Part shown: positions 44,478-52,015 of the stretch, in pieces
Layout: each line of letters opens with the position of its first letter
Position numbering within the stretch: the stretch's first letter is position 1
NCBI RefSeq assembly: GCF_900112495.1
Contig: NZ_FOMA01000004.1
Location: 310,001 to 374,000, forward strand
Source of the DNA: Bacillus sp. OV322
GTDB taxonomy: Bacteria > Bacillota > Bacilli > Bacillales > DSM-1321
DNA: 64,000 nt
Direction: 5' to 3'
Program-made: the position numbers and the translations under genes
Notes under the pieces: model-generated
The model's input: the letters and a program-made list of their open reading frames with translations, nothing else
Database searches by the model: none
What the model was told of the DNA's origin: nothing

Positions 44478-45894
44478 GGGCTGCTTCACCTCCAGTTTTT
44501 AGCTTTCTTAATTTTTCCTCAAACTGTCTCTTCCGTTCTTCAAGGCTCTCATTTTCAGTAACCTTCGCAGCCGCTGCAGGAGAGCTTTCATTGTCTTCCA
44601 CTTCATTCAGCCACTCTGGAACAGATTCCGTCCTAATGGCTTTTTTCGAGCGGGTGTTTCCTGTTTTCTTATTATCTGCCCATTCCTGATATTGCCTGTG
44701 CTCGCTTTTGGCGAGCTCCATGGCCTCTGCAACCGTAACAACACGCTTTCTTGCCCAATGGCTCGCAATTTTTTCCACATAAGCCTTCGTCAGCTTCATA
44801 TCTGTTTTGATCATCACATATTCAACAAGCACATTCGTTACTCCCGGTGTCAGGTTTTGCTTGAGCATAATATCCTCGAGAATCTGCAAATCAGATTTGG
44901 ACGGCTCAGCACCGCCTGAAAGCTGGATCAGACGGCTGCGCGGCGATACGGTTTCCAAATGTCGGATATAAAGCTGTTCCTTCGTCTTAGGCTCTTCGGA
45001 ATGTGAAATATATTTTAGGGGCTGAACCCTTTCAATAAGGCTTGGCATGTCAGCATGATATTCCATCTGGTACCAGTCGCGGGCTGATTTCCTCAGTTCT
45101 TCCAGATCAATTTCATTGTCTATATCAAGAGAGCTGAGAACAAGCTTTTGCATCTGTATGGGATCAATTCCATATAAAAAGGAAAGCTTGGCAATTGTGT
45201 CCCTGACCTTCAAATTAAATGCCCTGCGCGGCACGAGCGAGGTTTTGATGCCAGCAAACAGCAAATCAAAATCAAATGTATGCTCAAACCCCTGCAGCTC
45301 TTCGCCTTCTTTTCGATTCATTAATCTCTTGGACTGGTCTACGCTTAAATCCTTCAAAGACTCATCTGTAACATACAAGGAATCAAGGTGATCCGAAGCG
45401 AAGATTTCCGCAAAAGATTTGGTTACCAGTTCATATTCCCCAACAGGCACACGATCATCACAGAAGAATTTCTTCAGGCGCATAAATTGGGCTTTTCCTA
45501 CTTTTTTATATAAATAAATGTTCAGCATGCCGTCCGTGAAAAACTGTTCCGGACTCAGCGGCGGATTCACTTCATAAATAAACTGCTTGTTTTCATCTGC
45601 CTTCTTTTTATAAACCGTCAAAAGGCCGATTCCTTCAAGCTTGGTTCTCGCATCATATATCTCTCTCAAATTCATGCTCATTGTGTTCATCAAATTATAA
45701 TGCAGGGAAGACTCTGACCAAAGGCGGTTTTCTTCAAGCTCACTCCATAAAGTCATATAAAGGCTGATGCATACCGGCCCGATCAGCGGCTGATACAATA
45801 GTGTCAATACTTTGCGGTCATAATCATGAAGCAGCCCTGCTGATGATACCGAATATCGGTCTACGGGAAGCAATTCCTGCCAGTGGTTGGACAT
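44464..45894 (-). CDS. dnaB: Replication initiation and membrane attachment protein DnaB
   Basis: This gram-positive DnaB acts with DnaD and DnaI in helicase loading at oriC and at restart; it is not the helicase. The 476 residues contain two DDBH domains, with the C-terminal one ending around VTVAEAMELAKSEHRQYQEW, and a charged linker. Length and position before dnaI match B. subtilis. Confidence 0.95.
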   Translation of the reverse strand: MSNHWQELLPVDRYSVSSAGLLHDYDRKVLTLLYQPLIGPVCISLYMTLWSELEENRLWSESSLHYNLMNTMSMNLREIYDARTKLEGIGLLTVYKKKADENKQFIYEVNPPLSPEQFFTDGMLNIYLYKKVGKAQFMRLKKFFCDDRVPVGEYELVTKSFAEIFASDHLDSLYVTDESLKDLSVDQSKRLMNRKEGEELQGFEHTFDFDLLFAGIKTSLVPRRAFNLKVRDTIAKLSFLYGIDPIQMQKLVLSSLDIDNEIDLEELRKSARDWYQMEYHADMPSLIERVQPLKYISHSEEPKTKEQLYIRHLETVSPRSRLIQLSGGAEPSKSDLQILEDIMLKQNLTPGVTNVLVEYVMIKTDMKLTKAYVEKIASHWARKRVVTVAEAMELAKSEHRQYQEWADNKKTGNTRSKKAIRTESVPEWLNEVEDNESSPAAAAKVTENESLEERKRQFEEKLRKLKTGGEAAHGTD

Positions 45895-46013
45895 CCATAT
45901 TCAAACCTTTCCAAAGTGAATCATGGCGGTACAAGGAGCCGCAGCACCCCGCCCGACGCGTTCACAGTCAACAGTAGTTTGCGCAATCTTTTATGATTTC
46001 ACGGCTTTTCAGT

Positions 46014-46051
46014 GAAAAAAAGAGCCAAAGTGGTTGCCTCAGCTCTTTTTC
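46014..46051 (-). terminator. nrdR terminator overlapping its stop
   Basis: AAAGAGC and GCTCTTT flank the nrdR TGA, with TTTTTTT following on the minus strand. Confidence 0.75.
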
Positions 46052-46506
46052 TCTTTATTAATTAAATCCTTCAATTCATCTATAAATACATTAATATCTT
46101 TAAACTGCCTGTACACGGATGCAAATCTGACATAAGCAATTTCATCTACCCCTGCCAGCTTGTCCATGACCATTTCGCCAATGCTGTCGCTCTTGACTTC
46201 CGATATCCCCTGGCTTCTCAGTTCCTTTTCAACGAAATTTGTAATTTCCTCTAATTCCTTCAAAGGCACAGGACGCTTTTCGCATGCCCTTATCAGGCCG
46301 CGGAGAATCTTATCCCTGCTGAATTCCTCTCGGGTTCCCCCTTTTTTCACAACAATTAAAGGTATTTCCTCAACCTTTTCGAATGTTGTAAAGCGGTACC
46401 CGCACACCTCGCATTCCCTTCGGCGGCGGATGGAGCGGCTTTCGTCTACAGGCCGGGAGTCCAATACTCGTGTGCCGTTATATTGGCAGGACGGGCATTT
46501 CATCAT
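46039..46506 (-). CDS. nrdR: Transcriptional repressor NrdR
   Basis: NrdR represses ribonucleotide reductase genes when dATP is high. The 155 residues have a zinc ribbon ([19 protein letters not shown]) with RRRREC, and an ATP-cone domain ([22 protein letters not shown]). Two adjacent ATG codons are possible starts; the first is 7 nt from GGAG. It sits upstream of dnaB, with its own terminator. Confidence 0.97.
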   Translation of the reverse strand: MMKCPSCQYNGTRVLDSRPVDESRSIRRRRECEVCGYRFTTFEKVEEIPLIVVKKGGTREEFSRDKILRGLIRACEKRPVPLKELEEITNFVEKELRSQGISEVKSDSIGEMVMDKLAGVDEIAYVRFASVYRQFKDINVFIDELKDLINKEKKS

Positions 46507-46647
46507 TTATCAGCTCCGTTTATGCAGTTCTCCCTATCCATGGAGAACGAACCATTTTCATACCATTATACTATAAAAAAGAACCTGTCAGTACAAGAAG
46601 AAATAAAGAACTGTTCAGAAGCTTTCAGAGCTTCTGGAAGCCGAAAG

Positions 46648-47043
46648 TTATGCTTTTTTTCCTGCTGCAGCCGGAAGCTTCTTGTCGAGCTGTTCGTAGG
46701 AACCAGCAGCCGCCCTGCACAGAAGCGGATATACCCCGGTCAGTGAGCGCTTTTCCGTGGAGACTGTAAAATCGACTGCAGTTTCAAACGGTTTTACGGT
46801 TACAACTGTTGCAATGATGGATATGCGCGGCGCCTTTCGGGTTACGGCAAAAACTTCACCGTGCTCCTTTGAAACAGATTTAATTTCAAATTGCTGTTTA
46901 TTTGCAAAAATCTCTTCTGCTGCACGAAGCGCTGTTTCTGCATTCGCTTTATAATAATGCGTCCTTAGCAATTCATCTCTATGATGATCGCTCGTTTCAC
47001 ATTGCTGATTGTACCGTTTAAAAATAGACTGAAACAAAGCCAT
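46648..47043 (-). CDS. Unrecognised small conserved-type cytosolic protein
   Basis: A 131-residue soluble protein that I do not recognise with confidence. There is no signal peptide, membrane helix or known catalytic motif. The N-terminal half is basic and His/Cys containing (YNQQCETSDHHRDELLRTHYY), followed by an alternating hydrophobic part (ISIIATVVTVKPFETAVDFTVS) that suggests beta strands. It lies between speD and nrdR. Confidence 0.65.
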   Translation of the reverse strand: MALFQSIFKRYNQQCETSDHHRDELLRTHYYKANAETALRAAEEIFANKQQFEIKSVSKEHGEVFAVTRKAPRISIIATVVTVKPFETAVDFTVSTEKRSLTGVYPLLCRAAAGSYEQLDKKLPAAAGKKA

Positions 47044-47183
47044 TACACATCATCCTTGAAATTGTTTTGATGTAACCATTATACATGTCGAACTGTGTAA
47101 AAAAAAGCATAAGCATCATATTCCGGGGAAGAAAGGGCTGTAATGGAAAGGCAAGTATGCCTGAAATTCCCTATTTCCCCGCA

Positions 47184-47212
47184 AATAAAAAGAGATGCCG
47201 CGCGGGCATCTC
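47184..47212 (-). terminator. speD terminator
   Basis: GAGATGCC pairs with GGGCATCTC around a CGCGC loop; on the minus strand TTTTTATTTG follows. Confidence 0.85.
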
Positions 47213-47228
47213 CTGAATCGTCATTAAA

Positions 47229-47609
47229 TTATAGTGCATTAACTTTAGTATTTTTTACTTGTACAGGACCCATTCCACGCGGAAGTTCGATATTTTCGCG
47301 TGTTTGTGCATTCAATGCCTCTGCAATGTAGTCTGCAGCAATGTGCGGGTTCAAATCTCCGCATGTATACACATCTATGCTTGCATATCCGTGTTCAGGA
47401 AAGCTGTGGATAGTCAGATGCGACTCAGAAATAATTACTACTCCGCTAACTCCCTGTGGTGCAAATTTATGGAAGGCCACTTCACGGACCTCTGCTCCAG
47501 ATTTTAATGCTGCATCAACAAAAACCTGCTCAATATAATTCATATCGTTTAATTTTTCGAAGTCACAGCCCCAAAGTTCTGATATTACATGTCTGCCCAT
47601 TGTTTCCAT
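47229..47609 (-). CDS. speD: S-adenosylmethionine decarboxylase proenzyme
   Basis: It makes the aminopropyl donor for spermidine. The 126-residue proenzyme cuts itself between E62 and S63 ([18 protein letters not shown]) to form the pyruvoyl cofactor. H68 and C83 (YTCGD) are the processing and catalytic residues. It matches B. subtilis SpeD over its full length. The ATG follows AAGGGGG. Confidence 0.97.
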   Translation of the reverse strand: METMGRHVISELWGCDFEKLNDMNYIEQVFVDAALKSGAEVREVAFHKFAPQGVSGVVIISESHLTIHSFPEHGYASIDVYTCGDLNPHIAADYIAEALNAQTRENIELPRGMGPVQVKNTKVNAL

Positions 47610-47751
47610 GTTTATGTTTCCCCCTTAACATGATAAAAATATTTTTGTAAAATTCAAGCAAATAACTACCACGGGGGAAAGTTAGTCCAAAGAGGTCCTA
47701 ACCCTTTAAGTAGCCATTATGAAGGTCTAACCTAAGAAGTTCACGAATCAT

Positions 47752-47780
47752 AGTATACTTTGTTTATTATTACTTTGCAA
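47752..47780 (-). promoter_or_regulatory. Sigma-A promoter of speD
   Basis: TTGCAA and TATACT are spaced by 17 bp on the minus strand, giving a leader of about 135 nt. The leader has two similar segments, GGTTAGACCT and GGTTAGGACCT, and a weak hairpin near 47675-47700. No known riboswitch is recognised. The region 47781-47931 shows nothing else. Confidence 0.7.
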
Positions 47781-47931
47781 CATATCTTTTTCATACCCAC
47801 CTGCCGGAGAATAATGGAATTACAAACGAAACGGGGAGCAGCCCGCACTATGCATATCATTTCCAAAATAAAAAACCATATTAAATATTTTCCTGGATTC
47901 TTTATTGCTGCCCGTCTTTTATAAAATAAAA

Positions 47932-48080
47932 AAGGCTGTTTTCGTAAACTTGGTGCTATGAAATAAGATGTCTGATTTCGCTTCAGGATGCTCGCACCTT
48001 ACGCTCCAATCAACCTCATTTAACAATGTGTTTGCCTCTCAGAACTCATAAAAAACAACATTTTTTTAAAAAAGAGCCTT
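47932..48080 (+). repeat. Family A repeat, internally deleted copy 7
   Basis: Both ends are intact (AAGGCTGTTTTCGTAAACTT and AAAAGAGCCTT), but the central part between GGATGCTCG and CGCACCTTACG is missing, leaving 149 bp. Confidence 0.85.
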
Positions 48081-48115
48081 AAAAAAAGAAGCTTCCCTCT
48101 TCAGGGGAGCTCCTT
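48081..48115 (-). terminator. gapB terminator
   Basis: AGCTCCCC pairs with GGG-AAGCT around TGAAGA; on the minus strand TCTTTTTTT follows. Confidence 0.8.
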
Positions 48116-48119
48116 CTGG

Positions 48120-49151
48120 TTATCCTGCCTTCATTTCTTTCATACTAAGCATTTCAACTGCCACCAAATTCACAAGGTCCACAACACGGCAGGAATAACC
48201 CCATTCATTATCATACCAGGCTAAGACCTTCACTTTCCTTGTTCCCATGACCATCGTTGACAGTCCATCAATGATGGCTGAATGAGGATTCGTGTTAAAG
48301 TCTATTGATACGAGCGGCTCATCCGTGAAATCAAGGATTCCTTTTAACGGCCCTTTTGAAGCAGTAATGAAGGCTTCATTAACCTCATCAAGAGTAACAT
48401 CCCTTTTTACATCAACCACAAGATCCACAAGCGAGACATTTGGGGTCGGGACTCTTAAGGCCATTCCGTGAAGCTTGCCCTTTAACTGCGGAAGCACTAG
48501 CGAAAGTGCTTTTGCCGCACCAGTAGTTGTTGGAATGATACTTTGCCCGCAAGCCCTGGCACGCCTTAAATCTTTATGGGGATTATCTATATTCCGCTGA
48601 TCATTTGTATAAGAATGAATCGTCGTCATTAAGCCATTTTCAATTCCGAAGCTATCTTCGAGCACCTTTGCGACAGGTGCCAGGCAATTCGTGGTACAGG
48701 AGGCATTGCTGATGATATAGTGCTCATCAGCCTGAAGCGCTTCTTCATTTACACCCATCACGATTGTAACATCTTCCTCTTTTCCGGGAGCTGTTAATAC
48801 AACTTTCTTAGCTCCAGCTTCAAGATGCTGTGCAGCTTTATCCCTGCTATTGAACTTTCCTGTTGCTTCAATAACAATATCTATATTCATTTCGCCCCAT
48901 GGAAGCAGTCTCGGGTCGCGGTTATTAATGAGCCGAATTCGGTGCCCATTCACTATAATAGAGTGTTCTTCCGCCCTAACATCCCCGTCGAACCTGCCAT
49001 GGTTTGTATCATATTTAATTAAATGCACTAAGGTTTCAGCAGGATAGCTGGCATTGATTGCCGCAATGTCCAGGTTATCATTTAGAATTGCTTTACGGAA
49101 AACCATTCTTCCAATCCTTCCAAATCCATTAATCGCTACTCTTGCTTTCAT
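48120..49151 (-). CDS. gapB: NADP-dependent glyceraldehyde-3-phosphate dehydrogenase, gluconeogenic
   Basis: It works in gluconeogenesis and is repressed on glycolytic carbon. The 343 residues show the Rossmann motif NGFGRIGR and catalytic C152 in ASCTTNC. The residues after strand 2 are INAS (32-35) rather than the acidic pair of NAD-specific GapA, consistent with NADP use. Two CcpN-like sites lie upstream. It is next to speD, as in B. subtilis. Confidence 0.96.
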   Translation of the reverse strand: MKARVAINGFGRIGRMVFRKAILNDNLDIAAINASYPAETLVHLIKYDTNHGRFDGDVRAEEHSIIVNGHRIRLINNRDPRLLPWGEMNIDIVIEATGKFNSRDKAAQHLEAGAKKVVLTAPGKEEDVTIVMGVNEEALQADEHYIISNASCTTNCLAPVAKVLEDSFGIENGLMTTIHSYTNDQRNIDNPHKDLRRARACGQSIIPTTTGAAKALSLVLPQLKGKLHGMALRVPTPNVSLVDLVVDVKRDVTLDEVNEAFITASKGPLKGILDFTDEPLVSIDFNTNPHSAIIDGLSTMVMGTRKVKVLAWYDNEWGYSCRVVDLVNLVAVEMLSMKEMKAG

Positions 49152-49171
49152 GTTTCGGAACCTCCCGAATT

Positions 49172-49214
49172 AGTGTTATACTCATTATGTTATTTCCACA
49201 ATTAGTATAGCATA
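49172..49214 (-). promoter_or_regulatory. CcpN operator sites in the gapB promoter
   Basis: TATGCTATACT (49214-49204, minus strand) is a perfect match to the CcpN consensus TRTGHYATAYW. AGTGTTATACT on the plus strand at 49172-49182 matches all but the first base. The first site contains a candidate -10 (TATACT). CcpN represses gapB in B. subtilis. Confidence 0.7.
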
Positions 49215-49365
49215 ATTCATAATGAAAGCGGTAAACATTTCTCTAAAAATCAGCATATTTATTAATAATGATACCTCTGATTCACTTTTTTGTTCATTTC
49301 TGCTCCAGACAGTTCCTTTTCAGGCGCCGTTCGGCGAGCCTTTTCACACAGCAGACACCTTTAAA

Positions 49366-49594
49366 TAGGCTGTTTTCGTAAACTTTGTTGCTATGGAACA
49401 AGGGGTTGATTTCCGCTTCAGGATGCTCGCTTTCCGCGGGGCGGGCGGTGAGCATCCTCTGCTTCGCTTGCGGGGTCTCACCTTCCCGCTAATCCCGCAG
49501 GAGTCTCGCACCTTACGCTCCAATCAACCAGATTTATCAATGAGTTTTCCTTACACAACTCATTAAAAAACAACTATCTTTAGGAAAAGGGCCA
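49366..49594 (+). repeat. Family A repeat, full copy 8
   Basis: TAGGCTGTTTTCGTAAACTTTG at the left and TAGGAAAAGGGCC at the right, 229 bp, upstream of gapB. A further eroded fragment (TTCTGCTCCAGA to GGCGAGCC, about 49297-49340) lies just before it. Confidence 0.85.
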
Positions 49595-49772
49595 TTAAAT
49601 ATGAAGATATGAAAACAAGATTAATAAAGCATCATATTTAAACAAGCCTTTTTTAATCTTGGCAGGTTAGAGAAAAAGGACGATTTAGCAACCGGCCGTA
49701 CAATGGATTTCAAAATATTCAATAGCAGCAAAATTTACGAAGCAGCGCCAAAAGAAATACTCTTTAGAACTC

Positions 49773-49800
49773 AAAAAAAAGAAAAGCACATGGCTTTTCT
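49773..49800 (-). terminator. coaE terminator overlapping its stop
   Basis: AGAAAAGC (49780-49787) pairs with GCTTTTCT (49793-49800); on the minus strand it continues into TTTTTTTTG. Confidence 0.85.
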
Positions 49801-50401
49801 AAAGTACATTCCATTCTTTAAGTATCTGTTTCACATTTTTCAATGTTTCTTTGAGGTCTCCGTTATTGTCTACAACTGCGTCTGCCAGTTTCTTTTTCTC
49901 GGCGAGCGGCATTTGTGAAGAAATCCTCGCGATGGCATCTTGTTCGGATAAAGCATTCCGCTTTATCAGGCGTTCTTTTTGAACGTCTTCATCCACATAA
50001 ACAAGCAGTGTTTTATCTGTCATGTAGGTAAGCTTGCTTTCAAACAGCAAAGGGATATCCATGAAAACAGCCTTTTTCCCTTCATGGAATGCCTCTTCTT
50101 TTTGTTCAGTCATCCTCTTTCTGACAGCAGGGTGGACAATGCTGTTCAGCAGGAGCCTTTTTTCCTCATTATGAAAAATTATGGATCCCAGCTTAGCCCG
50201 GTCAATGGTCAAATCCTCAAGCAAGAGGTCATCACCAAACGCCTGAACAATTTTTTCATAGGCTTCCCTTCCAGGCTCGACAACCTCCCGGGAAGCAATA
50301 TCTGCATCAATGACGGGGAATCCCAATTCTTCTTTTATATACTGGCTTACACTGCTTTTACCGCTTGCAATGCCCCCGGTGATTCCAATTACCTGCCCCA
50401 T
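49799..50401 (-). CDS. coaE: Dephospho-CoA kinase
   Basis: It performs the last step of coenzyme A synthesis. The 200 residues have the P-loop GITGGIASGKSS at the N-terminus, the DADIASREVVEPG substrate motif, and the RLIKRNALS lid. The ATG at 50401 lies after AAAGGAG (8-9 nt); an upstream in-frame codon is rejected. Confidence 0.95.
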   Translation of the reverse strand: MGQVIGITGGIASGKSSVSQYIKEELGFPVIDADIASREVVEPGREAYEKIVQAFGDDLLLEDLTIDRAKLGSIIFHNEEKRLLLNSIVHPAVRKRMTEQKEEAFHEGKKAVFMDIPLLFESKLTYMTDKTLLVYVDEDVQKERLIKRNALSEQDAIARISSQMPLAEKKKLADAVVDNNGDLKETLKNVKQILKEWNVL

Positions 50402-50421
50402 AAAAAAAGACTCCTTTTGCC

Positions 50422-51057
50422 TCAATAAAATTTTAATATGCCAATAATAATCAGCAGCACACCCGGCAAAAATGACAATTTCTGAACAAGCCTGTTAGCG
50501 GACAAAACCTTACCGCTCTGGAGGCCCATCCAAATAAATAAAGAACTCATCGCAGCAATGGCAAGAGCCAGTATGAAAGGAGGAATCCCAATCATCGCAG
50601 CTCCGATTCCTGCACCAAATGCATCGAGTGAAAGGGCAAATCCCAATACAAGTGCTTCCACCCCGTTAATGGTTCCTGATTTATCAAAATCTGCCGTTTG
50701 AGGTTTTTGCAGAATATTAATAGCAACACCAAGTGATTTGATTTCAAAATTAAATATAATCTTTTCTGTCAGCATTTCTTCATGATTTTGTTTTACTGGC
50801 CTAAAAAACTGAAAAAGAATCCACAAGCCCAGGATAATTAAGATAACGCCGCCTGTTTTGGCAGCGGCCTCTGGAGAAACCAGCGTGCTGATAAAGTCCC
50901 CAATCATCATAGCAATGCCAAGGCTCAAAGCTGAGCAGCAAGCAATGACCGCTATGGATCTAAAAGGAATCTTCATTTTTCTGATTCCAAATGTCATACC
51001 GACCCCAAATCCGTCGATACTTACCGCAAAAGCAAGAAATAGTATTTGTAGCCACAT
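50422..51057 (-). CDS. ytaF: MntP/YtaF-family membrane protein
   Basis: A 211-residue integral membrane protein with six hydrophobic helices, arranged as two repeats each marked by a conserved acidic residue (VSIDGFGVGMTFG and LSLDAFGAGIGA). This is the manganese-exporter MntP fold; in bacilli the gene is called sporulation membrane protein YtaF. Its transport substrate is not proven. It lies between mutM and coaE, as in B. subtilis. Confidence 0.9.
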   Translation of the reverse strand: MWLQILFLAFAVSIDGFGVGMTFGIRKMKIPFRSIAVIACCSALSLGIAMMIGDFISTLVSPEAAAKTGGVILIILGLWILFQFFRPVKQNHEEMLTEKIIFNFEIKSLGVAINILQKPQTADFDKSGTINGVEALVLGFALSLDAFGAGIGAAMIGIPPFILALAIAAMSSLFIWMGLQSGKVLSANRLVQKLSFLPGVLLIIIGILKFY

Positions 51058-51140
51058 CGGAAAAAGTGCCCCTTCCTATCAGATTGCTACGATAGTATAT
51101 GGAAATGGCAAATCCGATGTGTTTTTAATTGATCAGGGGT

Positions 51141-51974
51141 TCAGTCCTGAAGTTTTTGGCAGGAAGGGCAGATATGTGTCCCCCTGCCGCCTACTGTAAG
51201 CTTTACAACCTCTGTTCCGCAGCGTTTGCATGCTTCCCCTTTTTTGCCGTAAACATACAGCTCCAGCTGAAACATCCCCATTTCCCCCTGGGAGTTCAAA
51301 TAGGTTCGAATGGTACTCCCGCCTTTTTCTACAGCCTGTGATAGCGTATCGACAATTTCCTGGCGGAGCACCTTTACTTCAGCTTCATTCAGAGAAGATG
51401 CGATCCGCTCAGGATGGATTCCTGCCCGGAATAATGCTTCATCCACATAAATATTGCCAATGCCGACTACAACTGATTGATCCAGAAGAACCGGCTTGAT
51501 TTTCCTGCTGGTTTTAAGCAGGCGGCTCTTCAGATACTCTGCTGTAAACTCATTTGAAAAAGGCTCAGGTCCAAGGTGCATAAGCGGCTGCTGTGCTTCT
51601 TCCTCGCCTTTGCTGAATAAGTGCATGGTCCCAAATTTGCGGACATCGCGATAGCGAAGCTCGGTTCCGTCGCGGAATGAGAAAATGACATGTGTATGCT
51701 TGTCATAGGGAATATCCTTTTCCTGCAGAGCATACTTTCCCTCCATCCGGAGATGTGAAACCATTGCATAATCATCCAGATAAAAAATCAAAAATTTGCC
51801 GCGCCGCCCAATTCCAAGAATGGTTTGCCCGATAAGTGCATCACGGAATTGTTCAGGCTGGGCAGGAGACTTAATGATATTCGGCCAAAAAATTGACACG
51901 TCTTTAATTTCTTTGCCAATGACCAGGCTTTCCAAGGTCCGCCTAACTGTTTCTACTTCCGGCAGTTCTGGCAT
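51141..51974 (-). CDS. mutM: Formamidopyrimidine-DNA glycosylase
   Basis: It removes 8-oxoguanine and nicks the abasic site. The 277 residues start MPELPEVE (catalytic P2 and E3), contain the conserved Lys in GRRGKFLIF, a helix-two-turn-helix (VVGIGNIYVDEALF) and the C-terminal zinc finger (CKRC and CPSC). It directly follows polA, 41 bp apart. Confidence 0.97.
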   Translation of the reverse strand: MPELPEVETVRRTLESLVIGKEIKDVSIFWPNIIKSPAQPEQFRDALIGQTILGIGRRGKFLIFYLDDYAMVSHLRMEGKYALQEKDIPYDKHTHVIFSFRDGTELRYRDVRKFGTMHLFSKGEEEAQQPLMHLGPEPFSNEFTAEYLKSRLLKTSRKIKPVLLDQSVVVGIGNIYVDEALFRAGIHPERIASSLNEAEVKVLRQEIVDTLSQAVEKGGSTIRTYLNSQGEMGMFQLELYVYGKKGEACKRCGTEVVKLTVGGRGTHICPSCQKLQD

Positions 51975-52015
51975 CTTACAGCCTCCTTTTCAGTAAACCC
52001 CAATGGAGGTTTTCT

